Assembly (NCBI RefSeq): GCF_010730355.1
Contig: NZ_AP022576.1
Coordinates: forward strand, 5,332,001 to 5,396,000
DNA from: Mycobacterium florentinum
GTDB taxonomy: Bacteria > Actinomycetota > Actinomycetes > Mycobacteriales > Mycobacteriaceae
Length of the DNA stretch: 64,000 bases
Direction: 5' to 3'
Position 1 is the stretch's first letter. Each line of letters opens with the position of its first letter. Below, in pieces: positions 42,628-53,624 of the stretch. The notes under the pieces are model-generated. The model worked only from the letters and a program-made list of their open reading frames with translations. It had not been told where the DNA came from and made no database searches. A program made the position numbers and the translations under genes.

Positions 42628-45600
42628 GTGACGATCCACGAGCACGACCGGGTGTCCGCTGACCGCGACGGCAATGGCCCGCACAGCACCCATGCTCTCG
42701 TCGACCGTCTCACGGCGGGGGAGCCCTACGCAGTCGCGTTCGGCGGTCAGGGCAGCGCCTGGTTGGAAACCCTTGAAGAACTGGTGTCCTCGGCGGGCAT
42801 CGAGACCGATATCGCCACGCTGGTCGGCGAAGCGGAGCTGCTGCTCGAACCGGTGGCCAAAGAGCTGGTCGTGGTGCGTCCGATCGGCTTCGAGCCGCTG
42901 CAGTGGGTGCGTGCGCTGGCGGCCGAGGACCCGACCCCGGCGGACAAGCACCTGACGTCGGCCGCGGTGTCGATGCCCGGTGTGCTGCTCACCCAGATCG
43001 CGGCCGGGCGTGCCCTGGCGCGACAGGGCATGGACTGGACCGCAACCCCGCCGGTCGCCGTCGCCGGCCACTCGCAGGGCGTGCTCGCCGTCGAGGCGTT
43101 CAAGGCCGAGGGCGTGCGCGACGTCGAGCTGCTGGCCCTGGCCCAGCTGATCGGCGCGGCCGGGACGCTGGTCGCCCGTCGCCGCGGCATCTCCGTGCTC
43201 GGCGACCGCCCGCCGATGGTGTCGGTCACCAACGCGGATCCCGAGCGCATCCGCCAGCTACTCGACGAGTTCTCCCAGGACGTCCGGACCGTGCTGCCCC
43301 CGGTGCTGTCCATCCGCAACGGTCGGCGCTCGGTCGTCATCACCGGCACGCCGGAGCAACTCTCCCGCTTCGAGCTGTACTGCCAGCAGATCTCCGAGAA
43401 AGAAGAAGCCGAGCGTAAGAACAAGCTGCGCGGCGGCGACGTCTTCGCGCCGGTGTTCGACCCGGTTCAGGTCGAGGTGGGCTTCCACACCCCGCGGCTG
43501 GCCGACGGCATCGACATCGTCGGCGGCTGGGCCGAAAAGGTCGGCCTGGACGTCGAGCTGGCCCGGCGCCTGACCGACGCCATCCTGGTGAGCGGCGTCG
43601 ATTGGGTGGAAGAGATCACCGCGGTGCACGACGCCGGTGCGCGCTGGATCCTCGACCTGGGTCCCGGCGACATCCTGACCCGGCTCACCGCGCCGGTGAT
43701 CCGCGGCCTCGGCGTCGGCATCGTGCCCGCCGCCACCCGCGGTGGTCAGCGCAACCTCTTTACCGTCGGGGCCACCCCCGAGGTGGCACGGCCCTGGTCG
43801 AGCTACGCGCCGACCGTCGTGACCCTGCCCGACGGCCGCGTCAAGCTGTCGACGAAGTTCACCCGGCTGACCGGGCGCTCGCCGATCCTGCTCGCGGGCA
43901 TGACCCCGACCACGGTCGACGCCAAGATCGTCGCCGCCGCGGCCAACGCCGGACACTGGGCCGAGCTGGCCGGTGGCGGGCAGGTCACCGAGGAAATCTT
44001 CGGTGCCCGCATCGAGGAGCTGTCCGGGTTGCTCGAAGAGGGCCGGACCTACCAGTTCAACACCCTGTTCCTCGACCCCTACCTGTGGAAGCTTCAGGTC
44101 GGCGGCAAGCGCCTGGTGCAGAAGGCCCGCCAGGCCGGCGCCGCGATCGACGGCCTGGTGATCAGCGCAGGGATCCCGGACCTCGAGGAAGCCGTCGCGC
44201 TGATCGACGAGCTCAATGAGGTCGGCATCAGCCACGTCGTGTTCAAGCCCGGCACCATCGAGCAGATCCGCTCGGTCATCCGCATCGCCACCGAGGCGCC
44301 CACCAAATCGGTGATCATGCATATCGAGGGCGGGCGCGCCGGCGGTCACCACTCGTGGGAGGACCTCGACGACCTGCTCCTGGCGACCTACTCGGAGCTG
44401 CGCTCACGCTCCAACATCACCGTCTGCGTCGGCGGCGGTATCGGCACGCCCGAGCGCGCCGCCGAATACCTGTCCGGCCGTTGGTCGCAGTCCTATGGCT
44501 TCCCGTCGATGCCGATCGACGGCATCCTGGTCGGCACCGCCGCGATGGCCACCCTGGAATCCACCACTTCGCCCTCGGTCAAGCAGATGCTGGTCGAGAC
44601 CACCGGCACCGACCAGTGGATCGGCGCCGGAAAAGCCCAGGGCGGCATGGCTTCCAGCCGCAGCCAGCTCGGTGCCGACATCCACGAGATCGACAACACC
44701 GCGTCGCGTTGCGGCCGGCTGCTCGACGAGGTCGCCGGTGACGCCGACGCCGTTGCCGAGCGCCGCGACGAAATCATCGCCGCGATGGCCGGCACCGCCA
44801 AGCCGTACTTCGGCGATGTCGCCGAGATGACCTACCTCCAGTGGCTGCAGCGCTACGTCGAGCTCACCATCGGTGAGGGCAACTCGACCGCGGACACCGC
44901 GTCGCCCGGCAGCCCGTGGCTGGCCGAAACCTGGCGCGACCGCTTCCAGCAGATGCTGCAGCGCGCCGAGGCCCGGCTGCACCAGCAGGACCACGGCCCG
45001 ATCGAGACGCTGTTCAACGACGAGGCCCTGCTGGAGGACCCGCAGGCGGCCCTTGCCGCGCTGGTTGACAGCTACCCCGACGCGAAAACCGTTGTGCTGC
45101 ACCCCGCCGACGTGCCGTTCTTCAACACGCTGTGCAAGACGCTGGGCAAGCCGGTCAACTTCGTGCCGGTCATCGACAAGGACGTGCGGCGCTGGTGGCG
45201 CAGCGATTCGCTGTGGCAGGCGCACGACGCCCGCTACGACGCCGACCAGGTGTGCATCATCCCCGGCACCGCCGCGGTCGCCGGCATCACCCGGGTCGAC
45301 GAGCCCGTCGGTGAACTGCTCGACCGCTTCGAGCAGGCCGCCATCGACGACGTGTTGCGCGCCGGCGGCGAGGCGAAAGCCGTCAGGTCGCGCCGGCTGG
45401 GCCGCCCGGATGTGACCGGGGCGCTGGCCGTCGTGCTCGACGCCCCCGATGTGCTGTGGGCCCGACGCACCGCCACCAACCCGGTGCATCGCATCGCCGA
45501 CCCGGCCGACTGGCTGGTCCACGAAGGTCAGCGCGCCACCCACTCGTCGACCGGAGCTCGCCTGCAGGTCCAGTCCGATGAGCGCGTCGTGCTCAGCATC

Positions 45601-48600
45601 CCGATCTCCGGGGTCTGGATCGACATCCCATTCACGTTGCACGCCAACACCATTGACGGCGGTATGCCGGTGGTCTCCACCGACGACGCCACCGCCGCGA
45701 TGCGCGCGGTGCTCGCGATCGCCGCCGGTGTGGACGGGCCGGAGTTCCTCCCGCAGGTGACCGACGGAACGGCCACCGTGACGGTGGACTGGGACCCCGA
45801 GCGGGTCGCCGACCACACCGGCGTCACGGCCACCTTCGGCGAGCGCCTGGCGCCCAGCCTCACCACGGTGCCCGACGCGTTGGTCGGTCTCTGCTGGCCC
45901 GCGGTGTTCTCCACGATCGGTTCCGCGGTCACCGAGTCCGGTGTTCCCGTCGTCGAGGGCCTGCTGAGCCTGGTGCACCTGGACCACGCCGCACACGTGG
46001 TCGGCAAGCTGCCCGCGCAGCCGGCCCAATTGACCGTTACCGCAACGGCTTCGGCGGCGATCGACACCGACATGGGCCGGGTCGTCCCGGTCTCGGTGAC
46101 GGTGGCCGATCCCGACGGTAAGGTGATCGCCACCCTCGAGGAGCGATTCGCGATCCTCGGGCGTACCGGTGCCGCCGAACTCACCGACCCGTGCCGGGCC
46201 GGTGGCGCGGTGTCGGAGAACACGACCGACACTCCGCGGCGCCGCCGTCGTGACGTGAAGATGACCGCGCCGGTCGACATGCGGCCGTTCGCCGTCGTGT
46301 CCGGTGACCACAACCCGATCCACACCGACCGGGCCGCCGCGCTGCTGGCCGGACTGGAATCGCCCATCGTGCACGGCATGTGGCTCTCGGCCGCCGCGCA
46401 GCACACGGTGACCGCCACCGACGGCCAGGCCCGCCCGCCGGCTCGCCTGATCGGCTGGACGGCCCGATTCCTGGGCATGGTGCGCCCGGGTGACGAGGTC
46501 GACTTCCGGGTCGACCGCGTCGGAATCGACCAGGGCGCAGAGGTTTTGGAGGTCACCGCCAAGGTTGGCACCGACCTGGTGATGTCGGCGACCGCGCGAC
46601 TGGCCGCACCCAAGACGGTCTACGCGTTCCCCGGCCAGGGCATTCAGCACAAGGGCATGGGCATGGAGGTCCGCGCCCGGTCCAAGGCGGCCCGCAAGAT
46701 CTGGGACGACGCGGACAAGTTCACCCGCGAGACCCTGGGCTTCTCGGTGCTGCACGTGGTGCGCGACAACCCGACCAGCCTGATCGCCAGCGGTGTGCAC
46801 TACCACCACCCCGACGGTGTGCTGTACCTGACGCAGTTCACCCAGGTCGCGATGGCGACGGTGGCGGCCGCGCAGGTCGCCGAGATGCGCGAGCAGGGTG
46901 CATTCGTCGAGGGCGCCATCGCGTGCGGGCACTCGGTCGGTGAATACACCGCGCTGGCCTGCGTGCTGGGCGTCTACCAGCTGGAAGCCTTGCTGGAGAC
47001 CGTGTTCCACCGCGGGTCGAACATGCACGACATCGTGCCGCGCGACGAGATGGGCCGCTCCAACTACCGGCTGGCCGCGATCCGTCCCTCGCAGATCGAT
47101 CTGCCCGATGACGAGGTCACCGACTTCGTCGCCGAAATCGCTGAGCGCACCGGGGAATTCCTGGAGATCGTCAACTTCAACCTGCGTGGCTCGCAGTACG
47201 CGATCGCCGGCACGGTGCGCGGTCTCGAGGCGCTCGAGGAAGAAGTGGAGAAGCGCCGCGAGATCAGCGGCGGCAAGCGCTCGTTCATCCTGGTGCCGGG
47301 CATCGACGTGCCGTTCCACTCGCGGGTGTTGCGGGTCGGCGTCGCCGACTTCCGCCGCTCGCTGGAGCGGGTCATGCCGCGCGACCAGGATCCCGAGCTG
47401 GTCATCGGGCGCTATATCCCGAACCTGGTGCCGCGGCCGTTCACGCTGGACCGCGACTTCATCCAAGAGATCCGCGATCTGGTGCCGGCCGAACCGCTCG
47501 ACCCGATCCTGGCCGACTACGACACCTGGCTTACCGAGCGGCCGCGTGAGATGGCCCGCACGGTCTTCATCGAGCTGTTGGCGTGGCAGTTCGCCAGCCC
47601 GGTGCGCTGGATCGAAACCCAAGACCTGCTCTTCATCGAGGAGGCAGCCGGTGGTCTGGGTGTGGAGCGGTTCGTCGAGATCGGTGTGAAGTCCGCGCCG
47701 ACCGTCGCGGGACTGGCCACCAACACCCTCAAGCTGCCCGAATATGCGCACAGCACAGTCGAAGTGCTCAACGCCGAGCGCGACTATGCGGTGCTGTTCG
47801 CCAACGATACCGACCCCGAGCCGGAGGCCGACGAGCCCGCTGAGTCGGCCGCACCGGAAGCCGCGGCAGCTCCTGAAGGCGCCGCGCCCGCACCGGCACC
47901 CGCGCCGACCGCGCCCTCGGGCGCCCCGCGGCCCGATGACATCGGATTCGACGCGGCCGATGCGACTTTGGCGCTGATCGCCTTGTCGGCGAAGATGCGC
48001 ATCGACCAGATCGAGCAGCTGGACTCGATCGAGTCCATCACCGACGGTGCATCATCGCGGCGTAACCAGCTGCTGGTCGACCTGGGTTCGGAGTTGAACC
48101 TGGGCGCCATCGACGGTGCCGCCGAGGCCGACCTGGCCGGGTTGAGGGCGCAGGTGACCAAGCTGGCACGCACCTACAAGCCTTACGGCCCAGTGCTTTC
48201 CGACGCGATCAACGACCAGCTGCGCACGGTTCTCGGGCCGTCCGGCAAGCGGCCGGCCGCCATCATCGAGCGGGTCACCAAGACCTGGGAGCTCGGCGAG
48301 GGTTGGGCCAAGCACGTCGTCGTCGAGGTTGCGCTGGGAACCCGCGAGGGCACCAGCGTGCGCGGCGGTGCGCTGGGGCACCTGCACGAGGGTGCGCTGG
48401 CCGACGCCGCCGCCGTTGACAAAGTCATCGATGCCGCGGTCGCCGCGGTCGGTGCGCGCCAGGGTGTTTCGGTGGCGCTGCCCTCGGCGGGCGGTGGCGG
48501 TGGAGCGACGATCGACGCCGCTGCGCTGTCGGAGTTCACCGACCAGATCACCGGCCGTGACGGAGTGCTCGCTTCGGCGGCCCGCCTGGTGCTGGGCCAG

Positions 48601-51600
48601 CTGGGTCTGGACGACACGGTCAGCGCCGCGCCGGTGGCCACGGACGCCGAGCTCATCGACCTGGTCACCGCCGAATTAGGTTCGGAATGGCCACGTTTGG
48701 TGGCGCCGGTGTTCGACGCCAAGAAGGCCGTCCTGTTCGACGACCGCTGGGCCAGCGCCCGCGAGGACCTGGTCAAGCTGTGGCTGACCGACGAGGGCGA
48801 CATCGACGCGGACTGGGTCCGGTTGTCGGAGCGGTTCGAAGGTGCGGGCCACATCGTCGCGACCCAGGCCACGTGGTGGCAGGGCAAGGCGCTGGCGACG
48901 GGCCGTCAGATCCACGCCTCGCTGTTCGGCCGCATTGCCGCCGGCGCCGAGAACCCGGAACCCGGTCCCTACCACAGCGAAATCGCGGTCGTCACCGGAG
49001 CTTCGAAGGGTTCGATCGCCGCGTCGGTCGTGGCGCGTCTGCTCGACGGCGGTGCCACCGTCATCGCGACGACGTCGAAGCTCGACGACGAGCGGCTGGC
49101 GTTCTACCGCACGCTGTACCGCGACCACGCCCGGTTCGGCGGGTCGCTGTGGGTGGTCGCGGCCAACATGGCCTCGTACTCCGACATCGACGCCCTGGTC
49201 GAATGGATCGGTACCGAGCAGAACGAAAGCCTTGGGCCGCAATCGATTCACATCAAGGACGCGCAAACCCCGACACTGCTGTTCCCGTTCGCGGCACCGC
49301 GGGTGGCCGGCGATCTGTCGGAGGCCGGTTCGCGCTCCGAGATGGAGATGAAGGTTCTGCTGTGGGCCGTGCAGCGGCTGATCGGCGGTCTGTCGAAGAT
49401 CGGCGCCGAGCGCGACATCGCGTCACGGTTGCATGTGGTGCTGCCGGGCTCGCCCAACCGCGGAATGTTCGGCGGCGACGGCGCTTACGGTGAGGCCAAG
49501 GCGGCGCTGGACGCGCTGGTGAGTCGCTGGCACGCCGAATCCTCGTGGGCCGCGCGAGTCAGCTTGGCGCACGCGCTGATTGGCTGGACCCGCGGCACCG
49601 GGCTGATGGGTCACAACGACGCCATTGTCACCGCCGTGGAGGAGGCCGGTGTCACCACCTACTCCACCGACGAGATGGCCGCGATGCTATTGGCCCTCTG
49701 CGACGTGGAGTCGAAGGTGGCCGCGGCCGGCAAGCCGATCGAGGCCGACCTGACCGGCGGTCTGGGTGAGGTCGAACTCGACATGGCCGAGCTGGCCGCC
49801 AGCGCACGCGAGCAGGCCACTGCCGCGAGCGAAGACGCCGACGACGAGCCGGCCGAGGGCACCATCGCCGCGCTGCCGTCGCCGCCGCGCGGGTTCACCC
49901 CGGCGCCGGCGCCGGAATGGCCCGACCTGGACCTCGACCCGGCCGATCTTGTGGTGATCGTCGGCGGCGCCGAACTCGGCCCGTACGGTTCGTCGCGTAC
50001 CCGGTTCGAAATGGAGGTCGACAACGAGCTGTCGGCCGCCGGTGTGCTCGAGCTGGCCTGGACCACCGGCCTGATCCGCTGGGAGGACGACCCGCAACCG
50101 GGTTGGTACGACACGCAATCCGGTGATCTGGTCGACGAGGCCGAACTGGTCGAGCGCTACCACGACACGATCGTCGAGCGTTGCGGTATCCGCGAGTTCG
50201 TTGACGACGGCTCGATCGACCCCGACCACGCGTCGCCGTTGCTGGTCTCGGTATTCCTGGAGAAGGACTTCGCGTTCGTCGTCTCCTCGGAGGCCGACGC
50301 CCGTGCCTTCGCCGAGTTCGACCCGGAGCACACGGTCATCCGGCCGGTGCCCGACTCCAGTGACTGGCAGGTTATCCGTAAGGCGGGCACCGAGATTCGG
50401 GTGCCGCGCAAGAACAAGTTGTCACGCGTCGTCGGCGGCCAGGTCCCGACCGGGTTCGACCCGACGGTATGGGGCATCAGCCAGGACATGCTCAGTTCCA
50501 TCGACCGGCTGGCCGTGTGGAACATCGTCGCGACCGTCGACGCATTCCTGAGTGCCGGGTTCAGCCCGGCCGAGGTGATGCGCTACGTGCACCCGAGCCT
50601 GGTGGCCAACACCATGGGCACCGGCATGGGCGGCGGTACCTCGATGCAGACGATGTACCACGGAAACTTGTTGGGCCGTAACAAGCCGAACGACATCTTC
50701 CAGGAAGTGCTGCCGAATATCGTTGCCGCACACGTGGTTCAGTCCTACATCGGCAGCTACGGGTCGATGATCCACCCGGTCGCCGCGTGCGCGACGGCCG
50801 CGGTGTCGGTCGAGGAAGGCATGGACAAGATCCGGCTCGGCAAGGCTGAGCTGGTGGTGGCCGGCGGCATCGACGACCTGACGCTGGAAGGCATCATCGG
50901 CTTCGGTGACATGTCGGCCACCGCCGACACCGAGATGATGCGCGGCCGCGGCATTGCCGACTCGAAGTTCTCCCGGGCCAACGACCGGCGTCGGTTGGGC
51001 TTCGTCGAGGCCCAAGGCGGCGGCACCATCCTGCTGGCGCGCGGCGACCTGGCGCTCAAGATGGGTCTGCCGGTGCTCGCGGTGGTGGGCTTCGCGCAGT
51101 CGTACGCCGACGGGGTGCACACCTCGATCCCGGCGCCGGGACTCGGCGCGCTGGGTGCGGGTCGTGGCGGCAAGGAATCGCCGCTGGCACGCGAGCTCGC
51201 GAAGCTGGGCGTGGGTCCCGACGACATCGCGGTGATCTCCAAGCACGACACCTCGACGCTGGCCAACGACCCCAACGAGACCGAGCTGCACGAGCGCCTC
51301 GCCGACTCGATGGGACGGTCCGAGGGTGCTCCGCTGTTCATCGTGTCGCAGAAGAGCCTCACCGGGCACGCCAAGGGCGGCGCGGCGGTCTTCCAGATGA
51401 TGGGGCTGTGCCAGATGCTGCGCGACGGCGTCATCCCGCCCAACCGCAGCCTGGATTGCGTCGACGACGAACTGAGCGGGTCGGCCCACTTCGTCTGGGT
51501 GCGGGACACCTTGCGGCTCGGCGGGAAGTTCCCGCTCAAGGCCGGGATGCTGACCAGCCTCGGGTTCGGTCACGTGTCCGGGCTGGTCGCGCTGGTGCAC

Positions 51601-51849
51601 CCGCAGGCGTTCATCGCAACGCTGGACCCGGAGCAGCGGGAGGACTACCAGCGGCGCGCGGACGCACGCCTGCTGGCCGGTCAGCGCCGGCTGGTGTCGG
51701 CCATCGCCGGCGGTGAGCCGATGTACCAGCGGCCGCCGGACCGCCGCTTCGACCACAGCGCACCGGAGAAGCGTCAGGAGGCTTCGATGCTGCTGAATCC
51801 GGTCGCGCGACTGGGCGAGGACGACGCCTACCAGGTGCCTGCCGGATGA
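42628..51849 (+). CDS. fas: Type I fatty acid synthase (FAS-I)
   Basis: A 3073-residue multifunctional synthase that elongates acetyl-CoA to C16-C26 acyl-CoA in the cytosol, feeding membrane lipid and mycolic acid synthesis. Domains in order: acetyltransferase (GHSQGV, Ser149), enoyl reductase (from about 415), dehydratase (GDHNPIH near 1225), malonyl/palmitoyl transferase (GHSVGEY, Ser1436), acyl carrier (GASSRRNQL, phosphopantetheine Ser at 1809 or 1810), ketoreductase (VTGASKGSI near 2120), ketosynthase (VAACATAAV, Cys2721, with KHDTST and GHAKG histidines). An Ala/Pro/Glu-rich linker lies before the carrier. The GTG at 42628 (VTIHEHDRVSADR) matches the mycobacterial start and has a good ribosome site; the frame extending to 42466 is not used. 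acpS follows 28 bases downstream. Confidence 0.98.
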   Translation: MTIHEHDRVSADRDGNGPHSTHALVDRLTAGEPYAVAFGGQGSAWLETLEELVSSAGIETDIATLVGEAELLLEPVAKELVVVRPIGFEPLQWVRALAAEDPTPADKHLTSAAVSMPGVLLTQIAAGRALARQGMDWTATPPVAVAGHSQGVLAVEAFKAEGVRDVELLALAQLIGAAGTLVARRRGISVLGDRPPMVSVTNADPERIRQLLDEFSQDVRTVLPPVLSIRNGRRSVVITGTPEQLSRFELYCQQISEKEEAERKNKLRGGDVFAPVFDPVQVEVGFHTPRLADGIDIVGGWAEKVGLDVELARRLTDAILVSGVDWVEEITAVHDAGARWILDLGPGDILTRLTAPVIRGLGVGIVPAATRGGQRNLFTVGATPEVARPWSSYAPTVVTLPDGRVKLSTKFTRLTGRSPILLAGMTPTTVDAKIVAAAANAGHWAELAGGGQVTEEIFGARIEELSGLLEEGRTYQFNTLFLDPYLWKLQVGGKRLVQKARQAGAAIDGLVISAGIPDLEEAVALIDELNEVGISHVVFKPGTIEQIRSVIRIATEAPTKSVIMHIEGGRAGGHHSWEDLDDLLLATYSELRSRSNITVCVGGGIGTPERAAEYLSGRWSQSYGFPSMPIDGILVGTAAMATLESTTSPSVKQMLVETTGTDQWIGAGKAQGGMASSRSQLGADIHEIDNTASRCGRLLDEVAGDADAVAERRDEIIAAMAGTAKPYFGDVAEMTYLQWLQRYVELTIGEGNSTADTASPGSPWLAETWRDRFQQMLQRAEARLHQQDHGPIETLFNDEALLEDPQAALAALVDSYPDAKTVVLHPADVPFFNTLCKTLGKPVNFVPVIDKDVRRWWRSDSLWQAHDARYDADQVCIIPGTAAVAGITRVDEPVGELLDRFEQAAIDDVLRAGGEAKAVRSRRLGRPDVTGALAVVLDAPDVLWARRTATNPVHRIADPADWLVHEGQRATHSSTGARLQVQSDERVVLSIPISGVWIDIPFTLHANTIDGGMPVVSTDDATAAMRAVLAIAAGVDGPEFLPQVTDGTATVTVDWDPERVADHTGVTATFGERLAPSLTTVPDALVGLCWPAVFSTIGSAVTESGVPVVEGLLSLVHLDHAAHVVGKLPAQPAQLTVTATASAAIDTDMGRVVPVSVTVADPDGKVIATLEERFAILGRTGAAELTDPCRAGGAVSENTTDTPRRRRRDVKMTAPVDMRPFAVVSGDHNPIHTDRAAALLAGLESPIVHGMWLSAAAQHTVTATDGQARPPARLIGWTARFLGMVRPGDEVDFRVDRVGIDQGAEVLEVTAKVGTDLVMSATARLAAPKTVYAFPGQGIQHKGMGMEVRARSKAARKIWDDADKFTRETLGFSVLHVVRDNPTSLIASGVHYHHPDGVLYLTQFTQVAMATVAAAQVAEMREQGAFVEGAIACGHSVGEYTALACVLGVYQLEALLETVFHRGSNMHDIVPRDEMGRSNYRLAAIRPSQIDLPDDEVTDFVAEIAERTGEFLEIVNFNLRGSQYAIAGTVRGLEALEEEVEKRREISGGKRSFILVPGIDVPFHSRVLRVGVADFRRSLERVMPRDQDPELVIGRYIPNLVPRPFTLDRDFIQEIRDLVPAEPLDPILADYDTWLTERPREMARTVFIELLAWQFASPVRWIETQDLLFIEEAAGGLGVERFVEIGVKSAPTVAGLATNTLKLPEYAHSTVEVLNAERDYAVLFANDTDPEPEADEPAESAAPEAAAAPEGAAPAPAPAPTAPSGAPRPDDIGFDAADATLALIALSAKMRIDQIEQLDSIESITDGASSRRNQLLVDLGSELNLGAIDGAAEADLAGLRAQVTKLARTYKPYGPVLSDAINDQLRTVLGPSGKRPAAIIERVTKTWELGEGWAKHVVVEVALGTREGTSVRGGALGHLHEGALADAAAVDKVIDAAVAAVGARQGVSVALPSAGGGGGATIDAAALSEFTDQITGRDGVLASAARLVLGQLGLDDTVSAAPVATDAELIDLVTAELGSEWPRLVAPVFDAKKAVLFDDRWASAREDLVKLWLTDEGDIDADWVRLSERFEGAGHIVATQATWWQGKALATGRQIHASLFGRIAAGAENPEPGPYHSEIAVVTGASKGSIAASVVARLLDGGATVIATTSKLDDERLAFYRTLYRDHARFGGSLWVVAANMASYSDIDALVEWIGTEQNESLGPQSIHIKDAQTPTLLFPFAAPRVAGDLSEAGSRSEMEMKVLLWAVQRLIGGLSKIGAERDIASRLHVVLPGSPNRGMFGGDGAYGEAKAALDALVSRWHAESSWAARVSLAHALIGWTRGTGLMGHNDAIVTAVEEAGVTTYSTDEMAAMLLALCDVESKVAAAGKPIEADLTGGLGEVELDMAELAASAREQATAASEDADDEPAEGTIAALPSPPRGFTPAPAPEWPDLDLDPADLVVIVGGAELGPYGSSRTRFEMEVDNELSAAGVLELAWTTGLIRWEDDPQPGWYDTQSGDLVDEAELVERYHDTIVERCGIREFVDDGSIDPDHASPLLVSVFLEKDFAFVVSSEADARAFAEFDPEHTVIRPVPDSSDWQVIRKAGTEIRVPRKNKLSRVVGGQVPTGFDPTVWGISQDMLSSIDRLAVWNIVATVDAFLSAGFSPAEVMRYVHPSLVANTMGTGMGGGTSMQTMYHGNLLGRNKPNDIFQEVLPNIVAAHVVQSYIGSYGSMIHPVAACATAAVSVEEGMDKIRLGKAELVVAGGIDDLTLEGIIGFGDMSATADTEMMRGRGIADSKFSRANDRRRLGFVEAQGGGTILLARGDLALKMGLPVLAVVGFAQSYADGVHTSIPAPGLGALGAGRGGKESPLARELAKLGVGPDDIAVISKHDTSTLANDPNETELHERLADSMGRSEGAPLFIVSQKSLTGHAKGGAAVFQMMGLCQMLRDGVIPPNRSLDCVDDELSGSAHFVWVRDTLRLGGKFPLKAGMLTSLGFGHVSGLVALVHPQAFIATLDPEQREDYQRRADARLLAGQRRLVSAIAGGEPMYQRPPDRRFDHSAPEKRQEASMLLNPVARLGEDDAYQVPAG

Positions 51850-51877
51850 CTTTGGTGATCGGTTAACCTGGCCAGCC

Positions 51878-52270
51878 ATGGGCATTGTCGGTGTCGGGAT
51901 CGATCTCGTCTCCATTCCGGATTTCGCCGACCAGGTTGACCAGCCGGGAACGGTGTTCTCCGAAACGTTTACGCCGGGTGAGCGTCGCGACGCCTCCGAC
52001 AAGAGTTCGTCGGCGGCGCGTCATCTGGCCGCACGATGGGCCGCGAAGGAAGCCGTGATCAAGGCCTGGTCCGGGTCACGGTTCTCGCAGCGGCCGATCC
52101 TGCGCGAGGACATCCACCGCGACATCGAAGTCGTCACCGACATGTGGGGCCGGCCGCGGGTGCGGTTGACCGGGGACATCGCCAAGCATCTGGCCGACGT
52201 GACGATCCATGTGTCGCTGACGCACGAAGGGGACACCGCGGCCGCGGTCGCGATCCTCGAAACGACGTGA
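51878..52270 (+). CDS. acpS: Holo-[acyl-carrier-protein] synthase
   Basis: A 130-residue AcpS that transfers 4'-phosphopantetheine from CoA to the carrier Ser of FAS-I. N-terminal metal-binding motif GIDLVSIPDF and the second motif ARHLAARWAAKEAVIKAW with the catalytic Glu/Lys are intact. Length and place immediately after fas match M. tuberculosis Rv2523c, so carrier and activator are co-expressed. The C-terminus HVSLTHEGDTAAAVAIL is typical. Confidence 0.97.
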   Translation: MGIVGVGIDLVSIPDFADQVDQPGTVFSETFTPGERRDASDKSSSAARHLAARWAAKEAVIKAWSGSRFSQRPILREDIHRDIEVVTDMWGRPRVRLTGDIAKHLADVTIHVSLTHEGDTAAAVAILETT

Positions 52271-52292
52271 GGCGCCGACTAGCCTCGGGGAC

Positions 52293-53618
52293 ATGAGCGA
52301 TCTTGTTGAGCGCGTCCGCGACGTCTTGGCGTCGGTGCGCCGCGATCTCGAGGACTTGGTGCGGATCGAATCGGTGTGGGCCGACCCCGGCCGCCGCGAC
52401 GAGGTGCATCGCAGTGCGCAGGCAGTCGCGGATCTGTTGTCCCAGGCCGGATTTGGCGATGTGCGCATCGTCAGCGAGGGTGGCGCACCGGCCGTCATCG
52501 CACACCATCCCGCACCCGCCGGGGCACCCACCGTGCTGCTGTACGCCCACCACGACGTGCAGCCCGAAGGCGACCGCGATCAGTGGGCATCGCCGCCGTT
52601 CGAGCCGACCGAGCGCAACGGCCGCTTGTACGGGCGCGGCAGCGCCGACGACAAGGCCGGTATCGCAACGCATTTAGCCGCATTCCGGGCACACGGCGGC
52701 CAACCGCCGGTCGGTGTGACGGTCTTCGTCGAAGGGGAAGAAGAATCCGGGTCGCCGTCCCTGGGCCGGCTGCTGGCCGCCCACCGCGACGCACTGGCCG
52801 CCGACGTGATCGTCATCGCCGACTCGGACAACTGGAGCACCGAAATCCCGGCGCTGACGGTGACCCTGCGTGGCCTGGTCGACTGCGTCGTCGAGGTGGC
52901 CACGCTCGACCACGGGCTGCACTCCGGCATTTGGGGCGGCGTGGTGCCCGACGCGCTGAGTGTCCTGGTGCGGCTGCTGGCCAGCCTGCACGACGACGAC
53001 GGGAACGTGGCCGTCGCCGGTCTGCACGAAAGTACCGCAGCCGCTGTGGATTACCCGCCCGAGCGGGTGCGCGCCGACTCCGGGCTGCTGGACGGAGTGT
53101 CGGAGATCGGCACGGGTTCGGCGCCGCAGCGGCTGTGGGCCAAACCCGCGATCACGGTGATCGGAATCGACACCACACCGATCGAGAAAGCGTCGAACAC
53201 GCTGATCCCGCGCGCGGCCGCGAAGATCAGCATGCGGGTCGCACCCGGTGGTGACGCCGCCGCACACCTGGACGCGCTGACCGCTCACCTGCAGCAGCAC
53301 ACGCCGTGGGGCGCGCAGGTCAGCGTCACCCGCGGCGACATCGGGGAGCCCTACGCCATCGATGCCAGCGGCGGCGTCTACGAGGCGGCGCGGGCGGCCT
53401 TCCGGCAGGCGTGGGGCACCGACGCGATCGACATGGGCATGGGCGGCTCGATCCCGTTCATCGCCGAGTTCGCCGCGGCCTTCCCGCAGGCGAAAATCCT
53501 CGTCACCGGCGTCGAAGATCCCGCGACCCAGGCCCACAGCATCAACGAGAGCCTGCATCTGGGCGTGCTGGAACGTGCTGCCATCGCCGAGGCGCTGCTG
53601 CTGGCCAATCTGGCCTAG
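52293..53618 (+). CDS. M20-family metallopeptidase/dipeptidase
   Basis: A 441-residue zinc peptidase of the M20/ArgE/DapE/CNDP type. First metal site YAHHDVQP (H-x-D), bridging Asp in GSADDKAG, the catalytic Glu pair in VEGEEESGSPS, and a C-terminal MGMGGSIPFI metal His region preceded by a dimerisation insert (about 180-300). Probably cleaves dipeptides or N-acyl amino acids in the cytosol. It matches the position of Rv2522c after acpS. The ATG at 52293 is 23 bases after the acpS stop, so it is likely co-transcribed. Confidence 0.9.
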   Translation: MSDLVERVRDVLASVRRDLEDLVRIESVWADPGRRDEVHRSAQAVADLLSQAGFGDVRIVSEGGAPAVIAHHPAPAGAPTVLLYAHHDVQPEGDRDQWASPPFEPTERNGRLYGRGSADDKAGIATHLAAFRAHGGQPPVGVTVFVEGEEESGSPSLGRLLAAHRDALAADVIVIADSDNWSTEIPALTVTLRGLVDCVVEVATLDHGLHSGIWGGVVPDALSVLVRLLASLHDDDGNVAVAGLHESTAAAVDYPPERVRADSGLLDGVSEIGTGSAPQRLWAKPAITVIGIDTTPIEKASNTLIPRAAAKISMRVAPGGDAAAHLDALTAHLQQHTPWGAQVSVTRGDIGEPYAIDASGGVYEAARAAFRQAWGTDAIDMGMGGSIPFIAEFAAAFPQAKILVTGVEDPATQAHSINESLHLGVLERAAIAEALLLANLA

Positions 53619-53624
53619 CGCGAC

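Noticed and set aside
44404..47751. Very long open frame (1115 codons) antisense to fas
   Set aside because: Long antisense frames are expected opposite high-GC coding sequence. Its translation is His/Arg/Gly-rich with no domain, and it lies wholly within fas.
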